64,000 nucleotides of DNA from Flavobacterium fluviale (lineage in GTDB: Bacteria; Bacteroidota; Bacteroidia; Flavobacteriales; Flavobacteriaceae), in NCBI RefSeq assembly GCF_003312915.1, contig NZ_CP030261.1:2046001-2110000 (forward strand), read 5' to 3'. Under the pieces are notes generated by a model. That model did no database searches, was not told where the DNA came from, and was given only the letters and a program-made list of their open reading frames with translations. The translations under genes and the position numbers were made by a program. Of the stretch, positions 8,467 through 17,833 are shown in pieces (the first letter of the stretch is position 1; every line of letters starts with the position of its first letter).

Positions 8467-9219
8467 ATGAAATTATACAAATTACTTAGTTTTTCTTTTT
8501 TAATAGCGACATTAACAAGCTGTACTTTTACTGAAAACATTTATGTCAACGATAACGGAACCGGAAAATTCTCTGTAGATATGGATGGTTCTGCCTTAAT
8601 GGAAATGGCAGGAGATCAAATAGCTGGTCAAATGGGAGAAGATGCCAAAAAAGATATTGATTCAACTTTTACTTTCAAACAACTATTTGAACAGAAAAAA
8701 GATAGTATTGCAAAGCTGTCTCCTGAAACTCAAAATGAACTTAAGAAATTGGAGAATTTTGTAGTTACAACAAAAATGAGTTCGGAGAAAAAGCAATTTT
8801 TAATGACATTGGGAACCGACTTTAAAAATGTAAATGAATTGCAGGATATTCTGCAGACTCTTGGAACGTTTCAAAAATTAGAAGGCGGTGCCAATGCAAA
8901 TCCGCTTGGCAGTGGTTTTGGAGATAATTACAGTAAATTAAGTTATACCTACGACGGAAAGAAATTTACAAGAAAAGCCATTATAGATCAGCAAAAATTA
9001 GCAGCAAAGCCAAAAGATTCCAATCCAGATATGACCAAAATGATGTTTGCATCGTCTAATTATATTGTAAAATATCATTTTCCAAAAAAGATTAAGAAAG
9101 TCTCTAATCCAAATGCATTATTTAGCGACGATCGAAAATCAATTACCATTCAATACTCTTTCACGGATTATATGGAGAATCCAGACAAACTGAACTTTGA
9201 CGTTGAGTTTGAAAAATAA
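8467..9219 (+). CDS. Tandem lipoprotein paralog 3
   Basis: This 250-residue protein is taken from the ATG at 8467, where the signal peptide and lipobox TSC (Cys19) begin; an earlier in-frame ATG would put 26 extra residues before the signal. It repeats the family pattern: YVNDNGTGKFSVDMDG after the lipobox, DSTFTFKQLFEQKKDS near residue 65, KYHFPKKIKKVSNPNA near 200 and DDRKSITIQYSF near the end. The lipB start codon follows after 5 bases, so the two are co-transcribed. Confidence 0.8.
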   Translation: MKLYKLLSFSFLIATLTSCTFTENIYVNDNGTGKFSVDMDGSALMEMAGDQIAGQMGEDAKKDIDSTFTFKQLFEQKKDSIAKLSPETQNELKKLENFVVTTKMSSEKKQFLMTLGTDFKNVNELQDILQTLGTFQKLEGGANANPLGSGFGDNYSKLSYTYDGKKFTRKAIIDQQKLAAKPKDSNPDMTKMMFASSNYIVKYHFPKKIKKVSNPNALFSDDRKSITIQYSFTDYMENPDKLNFDVEFEK

Positions 9220-9224
9220 TTAAA

Positions 9225-9923
9225 ATGAACAAAAAAATCCAACTTCAGGATCTGGGACAAAAAGATTATAAATCGACTTGGGAATATCAGGAAGAAATTT
9301 TTAAAGATATTGTCGATTTAAAAATCAAAAACAGACGAGAAGAACTTGATCTGCCAACACCAAATTATTTATTGTTTGTAGAGCATCCGCATGTGTATAC
9401 TTTAGGAAAAAGCGGTGATTTAGAAAACTTGTTGTTAAATGAAAAACAGCTCGAAGCAAAAGGAGCAACATTTTATAAAATCAATCGCGGCGGTGATATT
9501 ACGTACCACGGACCAGGTCAAATCGTGGGTTATCCTATTTTGGACTTAGAAAACTTCTTTACAGATATACATAAATATCTGCGTCTGCTCGAAGAATCTA
9601 TTATTCTGACTTTGGCCGAATATGGTTTGGAGTCGGGCAGAAGTGAGGGAGAAACTGGAGTCTGGTTAAGTGCTGGAACTCCATTTGCACGTAAAATCTG
9701 CGCAATGGGAGTGCGAGCATCACGCTGGGTAACCATGCACGGATTTGCATTAAATGTAAATGTCGATTTAGGTTACTTTGATAATATTATTCCATGTGGA
9801 ATTAGAGGTAAAGGGGTTACATCCTTAAATGTTGAACTTGGCGTTGAAAAAGTTGACGAAGGCGAAGTAAAAGCAAAGATTTTAAAACATTTAAAGGATT
9901 TGTTCGAAGCCGAAATAGTTTAA
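9225..9923 (+). CDS. lipB: Octanoyl-[acyl carrier protein]-protein transferase
   Basis: This 232-residue protein is a LipB enzyme, which moves octanoyl groups from ACP to lipoyl domains in the first step of lipoate synthesis. The family motifs are present: HPHVYTLGKSG near residue 54, NRGGDITYHGPGQIVGYP near 86, the lysine motif ARKICAMGV near 148 and the catalytic cysteine segment PCGIRGKGVTSL near 190. It is cytoplasmic. It follows lipoprotein paralog 3 by 5 bases and ends at a bidirectional terminator. Confidence 0.96.
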   Translation: MNKKIQLQDLGQKDYKSTWEYQEEIFKDIVDLKIKNRREELDLPTPNYLLFVEHPHVYTLGKSGDLENLLLNEKQLEAKGATFYKINRGGDITYHGPGQIVGYPILDLENFFTDIHKYLRLLEESIILTLAEYGLESGRSEGETGVWLSAGTPFARKICAMGVRASRWVTMHGFALNVNVDLGYFDNIIPCGIRGKGVTSLNVELGVEKVDEGEVKAKILKHLKDLFEAEIV

Positions 9924-9933
9924 TCATAAAAGC

Positions 9934-9970
9934 AAAAAAGACTTATCAAATTCAAGATAAGTCTTTTTTT
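9934..9970. terminator. Bidirectional terminator between lipB and rnhB
   Basis: AAAAAAGACTTATC and GATAAGTCTTTTTTT form a hairpin flanked by A and T runs. The two genes converge on it. Confidence 0.9.
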
Positions 9971-10635
9971 TATTGAAAGAAATCGAGTTCTAATTGTTCA
10001 GGAAGAAGTCTAAAACTCATTCTGTGGTATTTTGTTGTACCGAATTTTTTTATTGCCTCGCGGTGCTCTCTAGTTGGATATCCTTTGTTTTGTTTCCAGT
10101 TATACATGGGAAATTCTTCATGAATTTGATCCATGTATTCGTCACGATATGTTTTAGCTAAAATGGAAGCTGCTGCGATACTTAAATACTTTCCATCACC
10201 TTTAATAATACTTTGATTCGGAATAGATTTTAGCAATGTAATTTCGTCGTTAGAAAATTGTCTTCCAAAAGTATTTTTAAGGCCGAGTTTAGCATTCAAA
10301 GCTCGGTTTCCATCTACAATAATAAATTCTGGGACATGTTTTAATTTTAAGATACATTCCTGCATTCCTTTCATTGAAGCATTTAGAATATTTATCTCAT
10401 CAATTTCATCTGGAAGCAAATGAGTTACAGCAAAACAGATTGCTTCTTTTTCTATAATTGGTCTTAAAAGTGCTCTTGTTTTTTCAGACAATTGTTTACT
10501 GTCATTCAAAAGTATATTCTCAAAATCTGCAGGAAGAATTATAGCTGCTGCAGTAACCGGTCCGGCTAGGCATCCTCTGCCAGCTTCATCTGTTCCAGTT
10601 TCTAAAACAAATCCTGAATAATTTTTTTCGAGCAT
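9970..10635 (-). CDS. rnhB: Ribonuclease HII
   Basis: This 221-residue enzyme cuts the RNA strand in RNA-DNA hybrids and removes single ribonucleotides from DNA. The start at 10635 gives [21 protein letters not shown], the usual family N-terminus; a TTG 21 bases further out is less likely. Acidic active-site motifs are visible: GTDEAGRG near residue 14, VDGN near 108 and the [15 protein letters not shown] segment near 148. It converges with lipB. Confidence 0.95.
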   Translation of the reverse strand: MLEKNYSGFVLETGTDEAGRGCLAGPVTAAAIILPADFENILLNDSKQLSEKTRALLRPIIEKEAICFAVTHLLPDEIDEINILNASMKGMQECILKLKHVPEFIIVDGNRALNAKLGLKNTFGRQFSNDEITLLKSIPNQSIIKGDGKYLSIAAASILAKTYRDEYMDQIHEEFPMYNWKQNKGYPTREHREAIKKFGTTKYHRMSFRLLPEQLELDFFQ

Positions 10636-11115
10636 TTTTATTTTTTTAAAACGCAAATATTATGATTTTTTGAAAATTGACCTAAAAGGAAGTCTTAAAA
10701 AATAGCAAAAATTTAATCGTTAGATGCGTTTAAACAAATATGAAAAAGTATCAAATTACATTTTTTAGGAACGCTCGGGAAAAAAAGAAAACAAAAGACA
10801 AAAAAATTACTAAAGAAAATCTCCTTCATTTACTTTTTAACAAGATAAGAATTGTAAAAAACGCGGTTAGTCGTTTAAGGTTTGAATTTGTTACAGTCAT
10901 AAAGTGTTAATTATATGTTAAAAAAAATAAATTATCAAGAAACGGCTTTTTGGTTATTTTGTTGAAAATAACTAGGTGTAACGAGGAAATCGTTGAATTA
11001 TTTGTTGCAAATGTTAGGTAAACACTAAATAAATATTAAAATTTGTTAAGAAACCGTTTGCTCTTTTAATAAAAAATTAAGATTTTTGCCAACTACTAAT
11101 TCAAAATAAATAAAA
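10636..11115. other. 480-base AT-rich region between rnhB and susC
   Basis: This divergent intergenic region must hold both the rnhB and susC promoters. On the minus strand TAATATTTG (10654-10662) is one base longer than the -7 consensus, 19 bases from the rnhB start. On the plus strand the stretch TTG (11058-11060) and GATTTTTG (11081-11088) is a possible weak susC promoter. A 56-codon open frame lies at 10740-10910. I see no tRNA, terminator or clear operator. Confidence 0.4.
10740..10910 (+). CDS. Short basic open reading frame of doubtful status
   Basis: ATG to TAA gives 56 residues, rich in lysine and arginine (REKKKTKDKKITKEN) with a more hydrophobic second half. No ribosome-binding signal, promoter or recognised family supports it, and the base composition fits AT-rich noncoding DNA. 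It is listed only because it is the one open frame in a large gap. Confidence 0.2.
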   Translation: MKKYQITFFRNAREKKKTKDKKITKENLLHLLFNKIRIVKNAVSRLRFEFVTVIKC

Positions 11116-14100
11116 ATGAAATTAAAATTACAATGGATTTTTTTCTTTTTACTAACATTATCAATGCATTTGATGATGGCGCAAGAAAGAAACATTAAGG
11201 GAATTGTAACAGATGCGAGTGGTCCTGCTCCAGGAGTAAATGTAACTGTTCAGGGTTCAAAACAGGGCGTTCAAACTGATTTTGATGGAACATATTTAGT
11301 AAAAGCACAAACAGGAGACATACTTATTTTTTCTTTTATAGGAATGGAAGAAAAAAGGGTTACTGTTGGGACTTCAAATCAGATTGATGTAGCTATGATC
11401 TCAGCATCTAAGACTCTTGAGGAAGTAGTGATTGTAGCTTATGGTAGACAAAAAGCTAAGTCTATCGTAGGATCAGTTGCAATATTAGGTTCTGATGTTC
11501 TTCTAAAACAACAAGCAACAAACGTTATGACTGCATTACAAGGTAGTGTTGCAGGGGTAAATATTATTGCGGCTGGTGGTATGCCAGGTGAAAATCCAAC
11601 GATTCGTATTAGAGGTGTGAATTCTATTAATGCTTCGGCAGAACCATTAATTGTTTTGGATGGAGCTCCTTACAGTGGAAATATTAACTCTATAAGTGCT
11701 GATCAAATAGAATCAATGACTGTTTTGAAAGATGCGTCTTCTACTGCATTGTATGGTTCAAGGGGAGCTAATGGTGTAATCTTAATTACTACGAAGAGAG
11801 GTAAATTTGATTCAGCTCCAAAAGTGAATTTTACAACAACTGTTGGTTTTGCTGATAATGCAGTGCCTTTGCATAAGCGTGTTAGTACTGATGATTATAT
11901 GAAATTAAATTGGGAAGCAATTAGAAATTCAAACCAATATGTTAGTGGGCAAACTGCAGCAACAGCGGGTGTGAATGCGTCTAATAGTTTAATATCTTCT
12001 ATAGGTTATAATCCATATGGTGTTGCTAATCCTGTTGATGCTAACGGTAATTTAGTTACGACTAATAAATTGTGGGATACTGATTGGGAAGGTCTAATGT
12101 TGAATAATGCTGCAGTAAGATCAGAACATACTTTATCTTTTTCTGGGGGTAGTTCAAGTACAAGATATAATTTTACTTCAAACTATTTGTCTCAAGAAGG
12201 AAATGTTGTTACATCAAAATTTGAAAGAATAAACTCTAGATTAACTGTTGATACTAAGATTAATAACTGGATGAAGGCTGGTGTTACAATGTTTTATTCT
12301 ACATCAAAACAAAATTTCCCTTCACAAAGTGGTTCTAGTTTTCAAAGTTCTATTCAGTGGATTTATAATGTTCCGTCTATTTATCCAGTATATAGACATG
12401 ATGCAAGTGGTAACTTAGTTTATGATGGAAATGGAAACAAAATCTACGATTATGGAGGAGGTGTAGTTGGACAAAGTGTAAACGCGACAAGACCAACTTT
12501 TAATAATGAAAATGCTTATGGTTCGCTATATATGTATAAAGTAGGATATGATAGAGATAGCTATACTGCTAATGGTTATTTAGAGTTCAATATCACAAAA
12601 GATTTAACTTTTAAAACTAACTTAGCTTATGATAAATACCTATATGATTCTTATAATTATGCAAGTAATGAAGTAGGTTATGCATCAAGTGTTGGAGGGC
12701 GTGTAACTCAGAACAGAAATATAACAACAGGAGTGAATTTTATTAATAGTTTAAACTATAAGAAAACTTTCGGGAAGCATGGTTTCAATGCAGATTTAAT
12801 TCAGGAGGCATACCAGTTTAAATTAGATGCAATGGGAGCTCAAGGAGAAGGTTTTTTACCAGGTGTTTATGTTTTAGGGGGTAGTACAAATCCAACATCA
12901 GTTTCTGGATATATTTCAGAAGAGCGTATTTCTAGTTATTTAGGCCGTTTAGCATATAATTATGATGAGAGATATTTCATTGAAGGTTCTTTCAGAAGAG
13001 ATGGTTCTTCTAGATTTAATAGTGATGTTAGATGGGGTAGCTTTTATGCTGTCGGAGGATCATGGTTGATTTCTGAGGAAAATTTCCTTAAAAATAATAA
13101 AGTAATTAGTGAATTAAAATTAAGAGGATCTTATGGTGAATTAGGTAACCGTAGTACTCTTAATAGTGATGGTACAGATAATTTTTTCCCATACCAACAA
13201 TTATTTGACACAGGTTGGAATGAGGGAGATAATACTGGTGTTGTATTAGGAAGTGCAGTTGACCCATTCTTAACTTGGGAAAAAAACAAGACTACAGATA
13301 TTGGATTAGATTTTGGTTTATTTAATAATAGAATTACAGCTACGGTGGATTATTATGATAAAAAATCAAAAGATTTGATATACAATAAGCCGTTACCAGG
13401 ATCTACAGGTAATACAGGGGTAACAACAAATGTTGGAGGTCTGAGAAATTACGGATGGGAATTTGCTGTGAATACTAGAAATATCGAAACTAAAAATTTT
13501 GTTTGGAATACTAATATAAACGTATCTACAAATAAGAATGAAATAACAGAGTTGACTCAAACAAGCTTTATTAGCGGAACTAAACGTTGGGAAGTTGGTA
13601 AGTCAATGTATGATTTTTATATTCAAGAGTGGGCTGGTGTAGATCCAGCAACAGGTTACGGAATGTGGTATAAAGATGTTTTAGGTACTGATGGTAAACC
13701 AACAGGTGAGCGTGAAACAACAACGGTTTATGCTCAAGCAACTAGATACGATATTGGAAAATCATCATTACCTGATTTTGTGGGAGGTATGACGAATTAT
13801 TTCAGATACAAAAATCTTGATTTGAATATTTTGTTCAATTTTAGCGTTGGTTCTTATGTATACGATAGTTCTTATGCAAGTTTGCAGGCAGGCTATAAGA
13901 GTGCGGGTAGAGCAGTTAGTGTAGATGCGTTAAATAGATGGCAAGCGCCTGGAGATGTTACAGATGTACCGTTATTATTAGCTTCGAATAATGATTTTAA
14001 TTCACAATCAACTCGATTCTTGTTCAAAAATGATTATGTAAGATTAAAAGCATTGAATTTTGGTTATAATTTTCCAAGTAGTTTAATTGAAAAAGTTAAT

Positions 14101-14253
14101 TTATCAAAATTACGTTTATATTTCCAAGGAGATAATTTATTGACTTTCCAATCTCATAAAGGGATTGATCCTGAGCAAAACTTTGCTGGTACTACTGATA
14201 GTAGATCATACAACTTAAGAGTTATGTCATTTGGTTTAAATGTAGAATTTTAA
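11116..14253 (+). CDS. SusC/RagA-family TonB-dependent outer membrane transporter
   Basis: This 1045-residue protein has a signal peptide ending near residue 22 (MMAQ), a carboxypeptidase-regulatory-like domain at about 26-105 (IKGIVTDASG, then DFDGTYLVKA), and a plug domain at about 110-225 that includes the IRIRGVNSINA and LYGSRGANGVILITTK motifs. The rest is the 22-strand barrel, ending in phenylalanine as outer membrane proteins do. It lacks the extra N-terminal signalling domain that contacts anti-sigma factors. With the SusD partner 12 bases downstream it takes up an oligomer through the outer membrane. The substrate cannot be told. Confidence 0.95.
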   Translation: MKLKLQWIFFFLLTLSMHLMMAQERNIKGIVTDASGPAPGVNVTVQGSKQGVQTDFDGTYLVKAQTGDILIFSFIGMEEKRVTVGTSNQIDVAMISASKTLEEVVIVAYGRQKAKSIVGSVAILGSDVLLKQQATNVMTALQGSVAGVNIIAAGGMPGENPTIRIRGVNSINASAEPLIVLDGAPYSGNINSISADQIESMTVLKDASSTALYGSRGANGVILITTKRGKFDSAPKVNFTTTVGFADNAVPLHKRVSTDDYMKLNWEAIRNSNQYVSGQTAATAGVNASNSLISSIGYNPYGVANPVDANGNLVTTNKLWDTDWEGLMLNNAAVRSEHTLSFSGGSSSTRYNFTSNYLSQEGNVVTSKFERINSRLTVDTKINNWMKAGVTMFYSTSKQNFPSQSGSSFQSSIQWIYNVPSIYPVYRHDASGNLVYDGNGNKIYDYGGGVVGQSVNATRPTFNNENAYGSLYMYKVGYDRDSYTANGYLEFNITKDLTFKTNLAYDKYLYDSYNYASNEVGYASSVGGRVTQNRNITTGVNFINSLNYKKTFGKHGFNADLIQEAYQFKLDAMGAQGEGFLPGVYVLGGSTNPTSVSGYISEERISSYLGRLAYNYDERYFIEGSFRRDGSSRFNSDVRWGSFYAVGGSWLISEENFLKNNKVISELKLRGSYGELGNRSTLNSDGTDNFFPYQQLFDTGWNEGDNTGVVLGSAVDPFLTWEKNKTTDIGLDFGLFNNRITATVDYYDKKSKDLIYNKPLPGSTGNTGVTTNVGGLRNYGWEFAVNTRNIETKNFVWNTNINVSTNKNEITELTQTSFISGTKRWEVGKSMYDFYIQEWAGVDPATGYGMWYKDVLGTDGKPTGERETTTVYAQATRYDIGKSSLPDFVGGMTNYFRYKNLDLNILFNFSVGSYVYDSSYASLQAGYKSAGRAVSVDALNRWQAPGDVTDVPLLLASNNDFNSQSTRFLFKNDYVRLKALNFGYNFPSSLIEKVNLSKLRLYFQGDNLLTFQSHKGIDPEQNFAGTTDSRSYNLRVMSFGLNVEF

Positions 14254-14265
14254 TATAAAAAAAAG

Positions 14266-15705
14266 ATGAAGAAAAATATTATATCAAAAGTAGTTATTGC
14301 TTTTATGGCAATAATGATGCTGGTGGGATGTAGTGAGGAGTTTTTAGACGAACCAAAACCTACACAGGGTGTTCCTGAGACTGTAATTTTTGCATCACGT
14401 GACGGAGTTGAAGCCTTTATTTCTGGTATTATGAGTAGATTCAGAGGACAATATACATCTACTGATGCTGCAGGATTGAATTCAATTTTCTTTGCTAGAT
14501 CAGTAAAAGGAAATGATTTAATCCAAACTGATAACTGGTTTGGTTTTGATTATGCTAATGATAATAGAGAGCCTACATACAGAAGAACAACTTTTTCTTG
14601 GAACTATTCTTTCTATATGGTAAATCAAGCAAATTCATTGATTAATGGTGTAGAAAAAAGTACAGCTCTTACTGAGGCTGATAAGGTTGAATTAGCTGCC
14701 TATGGTTATGCATTAAGAGGTTTCTTTTATCATCAATTGGTTTTAGAGTTTTGTCCAACCTATGCAGCTGATACAAGTTTTCCTGCTCCGCCTATTTATA
14801 CTGAATTGTCTCAAACAGGTAACCCAATGTCAACGGTAGGGGAAGTATATGATTTTATTGTTTCTGATTTGCAAAAAGCAGTAGCTGGATTAAAAGATAC
14901 AAGATTAGGAAAAACTTATATTAATAAGCCTGTTGCGAATGCTATTTTGGCTCAGGTTTATCAAGCAATGGGAAATAAATGGCCAGAGGCTGAAGCTGCA
15001 GCTAAAGCGGCTTACGGTGGAAATCCAACAGCAGTTTTAAACGCCGCTCAATATAGTACAGGATTTGATAATGTTGACAATACAGAATGGTTATGGGGAA
15101 GTGCTAATCGTTCTGATCAAAGTAACTATTATTTTAATGCTCCGGCTTCGATGATGGATCACTTGACAACTTCATACTCTGCAACATATATTAATAATGA
15201 TTTTGTAAATTTATTTTCTGCTACTGATGTTAGAAGAAGATTTCAAAGAAAGAGTGCTTCAATAACGAGTACAGCTGATTTCAGATATTGGATATCTACT
15301 AAATTTAAATTTACTTTTGAGGGTGATAATCCAATCATTAGAACTCCAGAAATGATATTGATCGAAGCTGAGGCTAAATATAGACAAGGTTTAACAGCTG
15401 ATGCTCACACTTTATTATACGCTTTGCAAAAAAACAGAGATGTTAATGCTGTTAAGTCTACTAATACTGGAAATGATTTATTAAATGAAATTTTAGTTGA
15501 AAGAAGAAAAGAACTTTACGGAGAATGTGGTGTTGAATGGTTTGATGCTAAGCGTTTGAGAAGAGCTATTACTAGAACTGGTAATCATAGAATTGGTGCT
15601 GCTGGAAATTTAGCAGTAGATGATAAAAAATTCTTCTTGAAAATTCCTCAAGCTGAAATTGATGCTAATGAATTTATCGATGGTTCGGTAAACGACGGAC
15701 GATAA
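14266..15705 (+). CDS. SusD/RagB-family nutrient-binding lipoprotein
   Basis: This 479-residue protein has a lipoprotein signal with lipobox VGC (Cys22) followed by SEEFLDEPKPTQG, a typical SusD start. The helical TPR-like region includes LRGFFYHQLV near residue 148 and the C-terminal SusD segment holds LLNEILVERRKELYGEC, the family signature. It sits on the cell surface over the SusC barrel as a hinged lid. The gene is the last of the pair and is followed by a terminator, with no glycoside hydrolase, sulfatase, peptidase or regulator beside it. Confidence 0.95.
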   Translation: MKKNIISKVVIAFMAIMMLVGCSEEFLDEPKPTQGVPETVIFASRDGVEAFISGIMSRFRGQYTSTDAAGLNSIFFARSVKGNDLIQTDNWFGFDYANDNREPTYRRTTFSWNYSFYMVNQANSLINGVEKSTALTEADKVELAAYGYALRGFFYHQLVLEFCPTYAADTSFPAPPIYTELSQTGNPMSTVGEVYDFIVSDLQKAVAGLKDTRLGKTYINKPVANAILAQVYQAMGNKWPEAEAAAKAAYGGNPTAVLNAAQYSTGFDNVDNTEWLWGSANRSDQSNYYFNAPASMMDHLTTSYSATYINNDFVNLFSATDVRRRFQRKSASITSTADFRYWISTKFKFTFEGDNPIIRTPEMILIEAEAKYRQGLTADAHTLLYALQKNRDVNAVKSTNTGNDLLNEILVERRKELYGECGVEWFDAKRLRRAITRTGNHRIGAAGNLAVDDKKFFLKIPQAEIDANEFIDGSVNDGR

Positions 15706-15727
15706 TTCTTTTAGTTAATTTAATAAT

Positions 15728-15765
15728 AAAGCCGAGTTTGTTTTTCAAACTCGGCTTTATCTTTT
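15728..15765 (+). terminator. Terminator of the susCD operon
   Basis: AAAGCCGAGTTTG and CAAACTCGGCTTT form a 13-bp stem followed by a T-rich stretch, 22 bases after the susD stop. Confidence 0.9.
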
Positions 15766-15773
15766 TACATTTG
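15766..15773 (+). promoter_or_regulatory. -7 promoter element of the porin gene
   Basis: TACATTTG matches TAnnTTTG and lies 21 bases before the porin ATG, right after the susCD terminator. Confidence 0.6.
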
Positions 15774-15794
15774 CAGGATATATTTATCTAAATT

Positions 15795-17789
15795 ATGAAG
15801 CATTTAGCAAGAAGTTTATTTTTATTCGGTTTTTGTTTATTTTCAACTTTATTATTTTCTCAAGTAAAACCAGCTCCTAAAAATAATTTAGATATGAATA
15901 CGGAATATTCAAGTATAACGGATACCGTAAAAAAGAAGAAAGCTAAAATCGCCACAATAGATCAGTATAAAATTATTACGCTGGAGCACGATACTATTTA
16001 TGCAGATACTTCACTGACGATTAAAAGTGCTTACAGACAAAATCATCTTAGAAAAGATCTTTTTGGGTATCAGGAATTTTCAAATATAGGACAGCCTTTA
16101 AATACTTTACAATATAGTTTAACCAATTTTTCTCCATATCCAGAAATAGGGTTTAACGGAAAACATTTTAATTACATCCAGGCAGATCAAATTCGCTATT
16201 ATTCTGCAGCAACGCCTTTTACAGAATTGTTTTTTAATACAACCATTAATAAAGGACAAAATGTAGATTCTTTTATCACGTTAAACGTTTCAAAAAATCT
16301 AAACTTTTCGATTGCTTACAGAGGTTTAAGGTCTGAAGGCGATTACAATAACCAATTGGTCAGCGCTGGGAATTTTAGATTTACAACCAGTTACGCCACA
16401 ACAAGCAGACGTTACGCTATTAATGCACATTATACCTTTCAAGATGTTTTAAATGAAGAAAACGGGGGAATAACAAATGACGCTAATTTTGAAAGCGATA
16501 ATCAAGATTACAAAAACCGACAAAGATTACAGGTATATTTAACAGATGCGGAGTCTTTACTAAAAGGAAGAAGATTGTTTTTTGATCACGCTTTTCGAAT
16601 AAATCCAACAAGCGGCAATAATAATTTGTATGTAACGCATCAATTTAATTATGAAAATAAAGGTTATGAATACAAACAGCCAACAGTACTTTCGACTGTA
16701 ACTGATAGTGATAATAACAGTTTTCGTGTGGCGCGTTTTGGAGATTCTTATGCTGCAAGTGCTATTAATGATCAAACAAAATATGAAAGACTTTATAATA
16801 AAGCGGGACTTGCTTATGAGAATTCACTTTTAGGAAAGTTCAATTTTTTTATTGATGATTACAGGTCAAATTATAAATATGAAAGATTAATTATTGATAG
16901 CGATGGAAAAGCTGTTCCAGATAATTTGTTTTTACAATTTAATAATGTCGGCGGGCAGTATGAATACCAAAAGAATAAATGGAATGGTAGATTCTTATAT
17001 TCTAGATCAATTACAAATCAGTCTCTTTCAGATTTAGATGCTAAGTTACGATACGATTTAAATGATAAAATTAAATTTGATTTTAGATATCGTAATATCA
17101 ATAAACTGCCAAACAATAATTACAATTTGTACCAAAGCAGCTGGATAGAATACAACTGGTCAAATGATTTTAAAAATGAAAAAATCAATTCTCTTAGTGC
17201 AGAAATTCAGACACCTTGGTTAACAGGACAGGTTCAATATACAGTGTTGAAAGATCACTTATATTTTACAGATGATGCAACAGATGAACAGAAAGCAGGA
17301 AATATTCAAATCGTTAAACCATTTCAATACGGAAACGTTATTAATTATTTGGAAATAAAAGCAAGTAGAGAATTTAAATTTGGTCCTTTCGCGTTAGATA
17401 ACACACTTTTATATCAAAAAGTAGATCAGTCAGATTTAATCTTAAATGTTCCAGATTTTGTAACCAGAAATACATTTTATTATTCAGGTTACTTTTTTAA
17501 GAAAGCACTATATCTTCAAACAGGACTTGTTTTTAATTATCTTACCAAGTATTATGGAGATGATTATAATCCAGTTATTGCTGAATTTTTTGTACAGCAG
17601 GATAAAAAAATTGGAGGTTTTGCAACATTCGATTTTTTCGTAAATGCTAGAATTCGCCAAACGAGATTTTATTTAAAAGCAGAACATTTTAATGCTGCTT
17701 TTTCGCAAAGTAATTATTACGCAGCGCCAAGCAATCCTTATCGTGATTTTGTACTGCGTTTTGGTTTAGTTTGGAATTTCTTCCAGTAA
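15795..17789 (+). CDS. Putative outer membrane porin (Bacteroidota type)
   Basis: This 664-residue protein has a signal peptide of about 22 residues ending FSQ. After a lysine-rich linker it consists of alternating aromatic and polar strands, as in a beta barrel, and ends in LVWNFFQ with a terminal aromatic cluster. The pattern, including NTLQYSLTNFSPYPEIGFNGKH near residue 105, fits the putative porin family common in Flavobacteria (Porin_10). Its transport substrate is unknown. It has its own promoter and is separate from the susCD operon. Confidence 0.8.
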   Translation: MKHLARSLFLFGFCLFSTLLFSQVKPAPKNNLDMNTEYSSITDTVKKKKAKIATIDQYKIITLEHDTIYADTSLTIKSAYRQNHLRKDLFGYQEFSNIGQPLNTLQYSLTNFSPYPEIGFNGKHFNYIQADQIRYYSAATPFTELFFNTTINKGQNVDSFITLNVSKNLNFSIAYRGLRSEGDYNNQLVSAGNFRFTTSYATTSRRYAINAHYTFQDVLNEENGGITNDANFESDNQDYKNRQRLQVYLTDAESLLKGRRLFFDHAFRINPTSGNNNLYVTHQFNYENKGYEYKQPTVLSTVTDSDNNSFRVARFGDSYAASAINDQTKYERLYNKAGLAYENSLLGKFNFFIDDYRSNYKYERLIIDSDGKAVPDNLFLQFNNVGGQYEYQKNKWNGRFLYSRSITNQSLSDLDAKLRYDLNDKIKFDFRYRNINKLPNNNYNLYQSSWIEYNWSNDFKNEKINSLSAEIQTPWLTGQVQYTVLKDHLYFTDDATDEQKAGNIQIVKPFQYGNVINYLEIKASREFKFGPFALDNTLLYQKVDQSDLILNVPDFVTRNTFYYSGYFFKKALYLQTGLVFNYLTKYYGDDYNPVIAEFFVQQDKKIGGFATFDFFVNARIRQTRFYLKAEHFNAAFSQSNYYAAPSNPYRDFVLRFGLVWNFFQ

Positions 17790-17833
17790 AAAACTTACTT
17801 TCATTTAGAACCACATATTAAACTTAAATAAAA

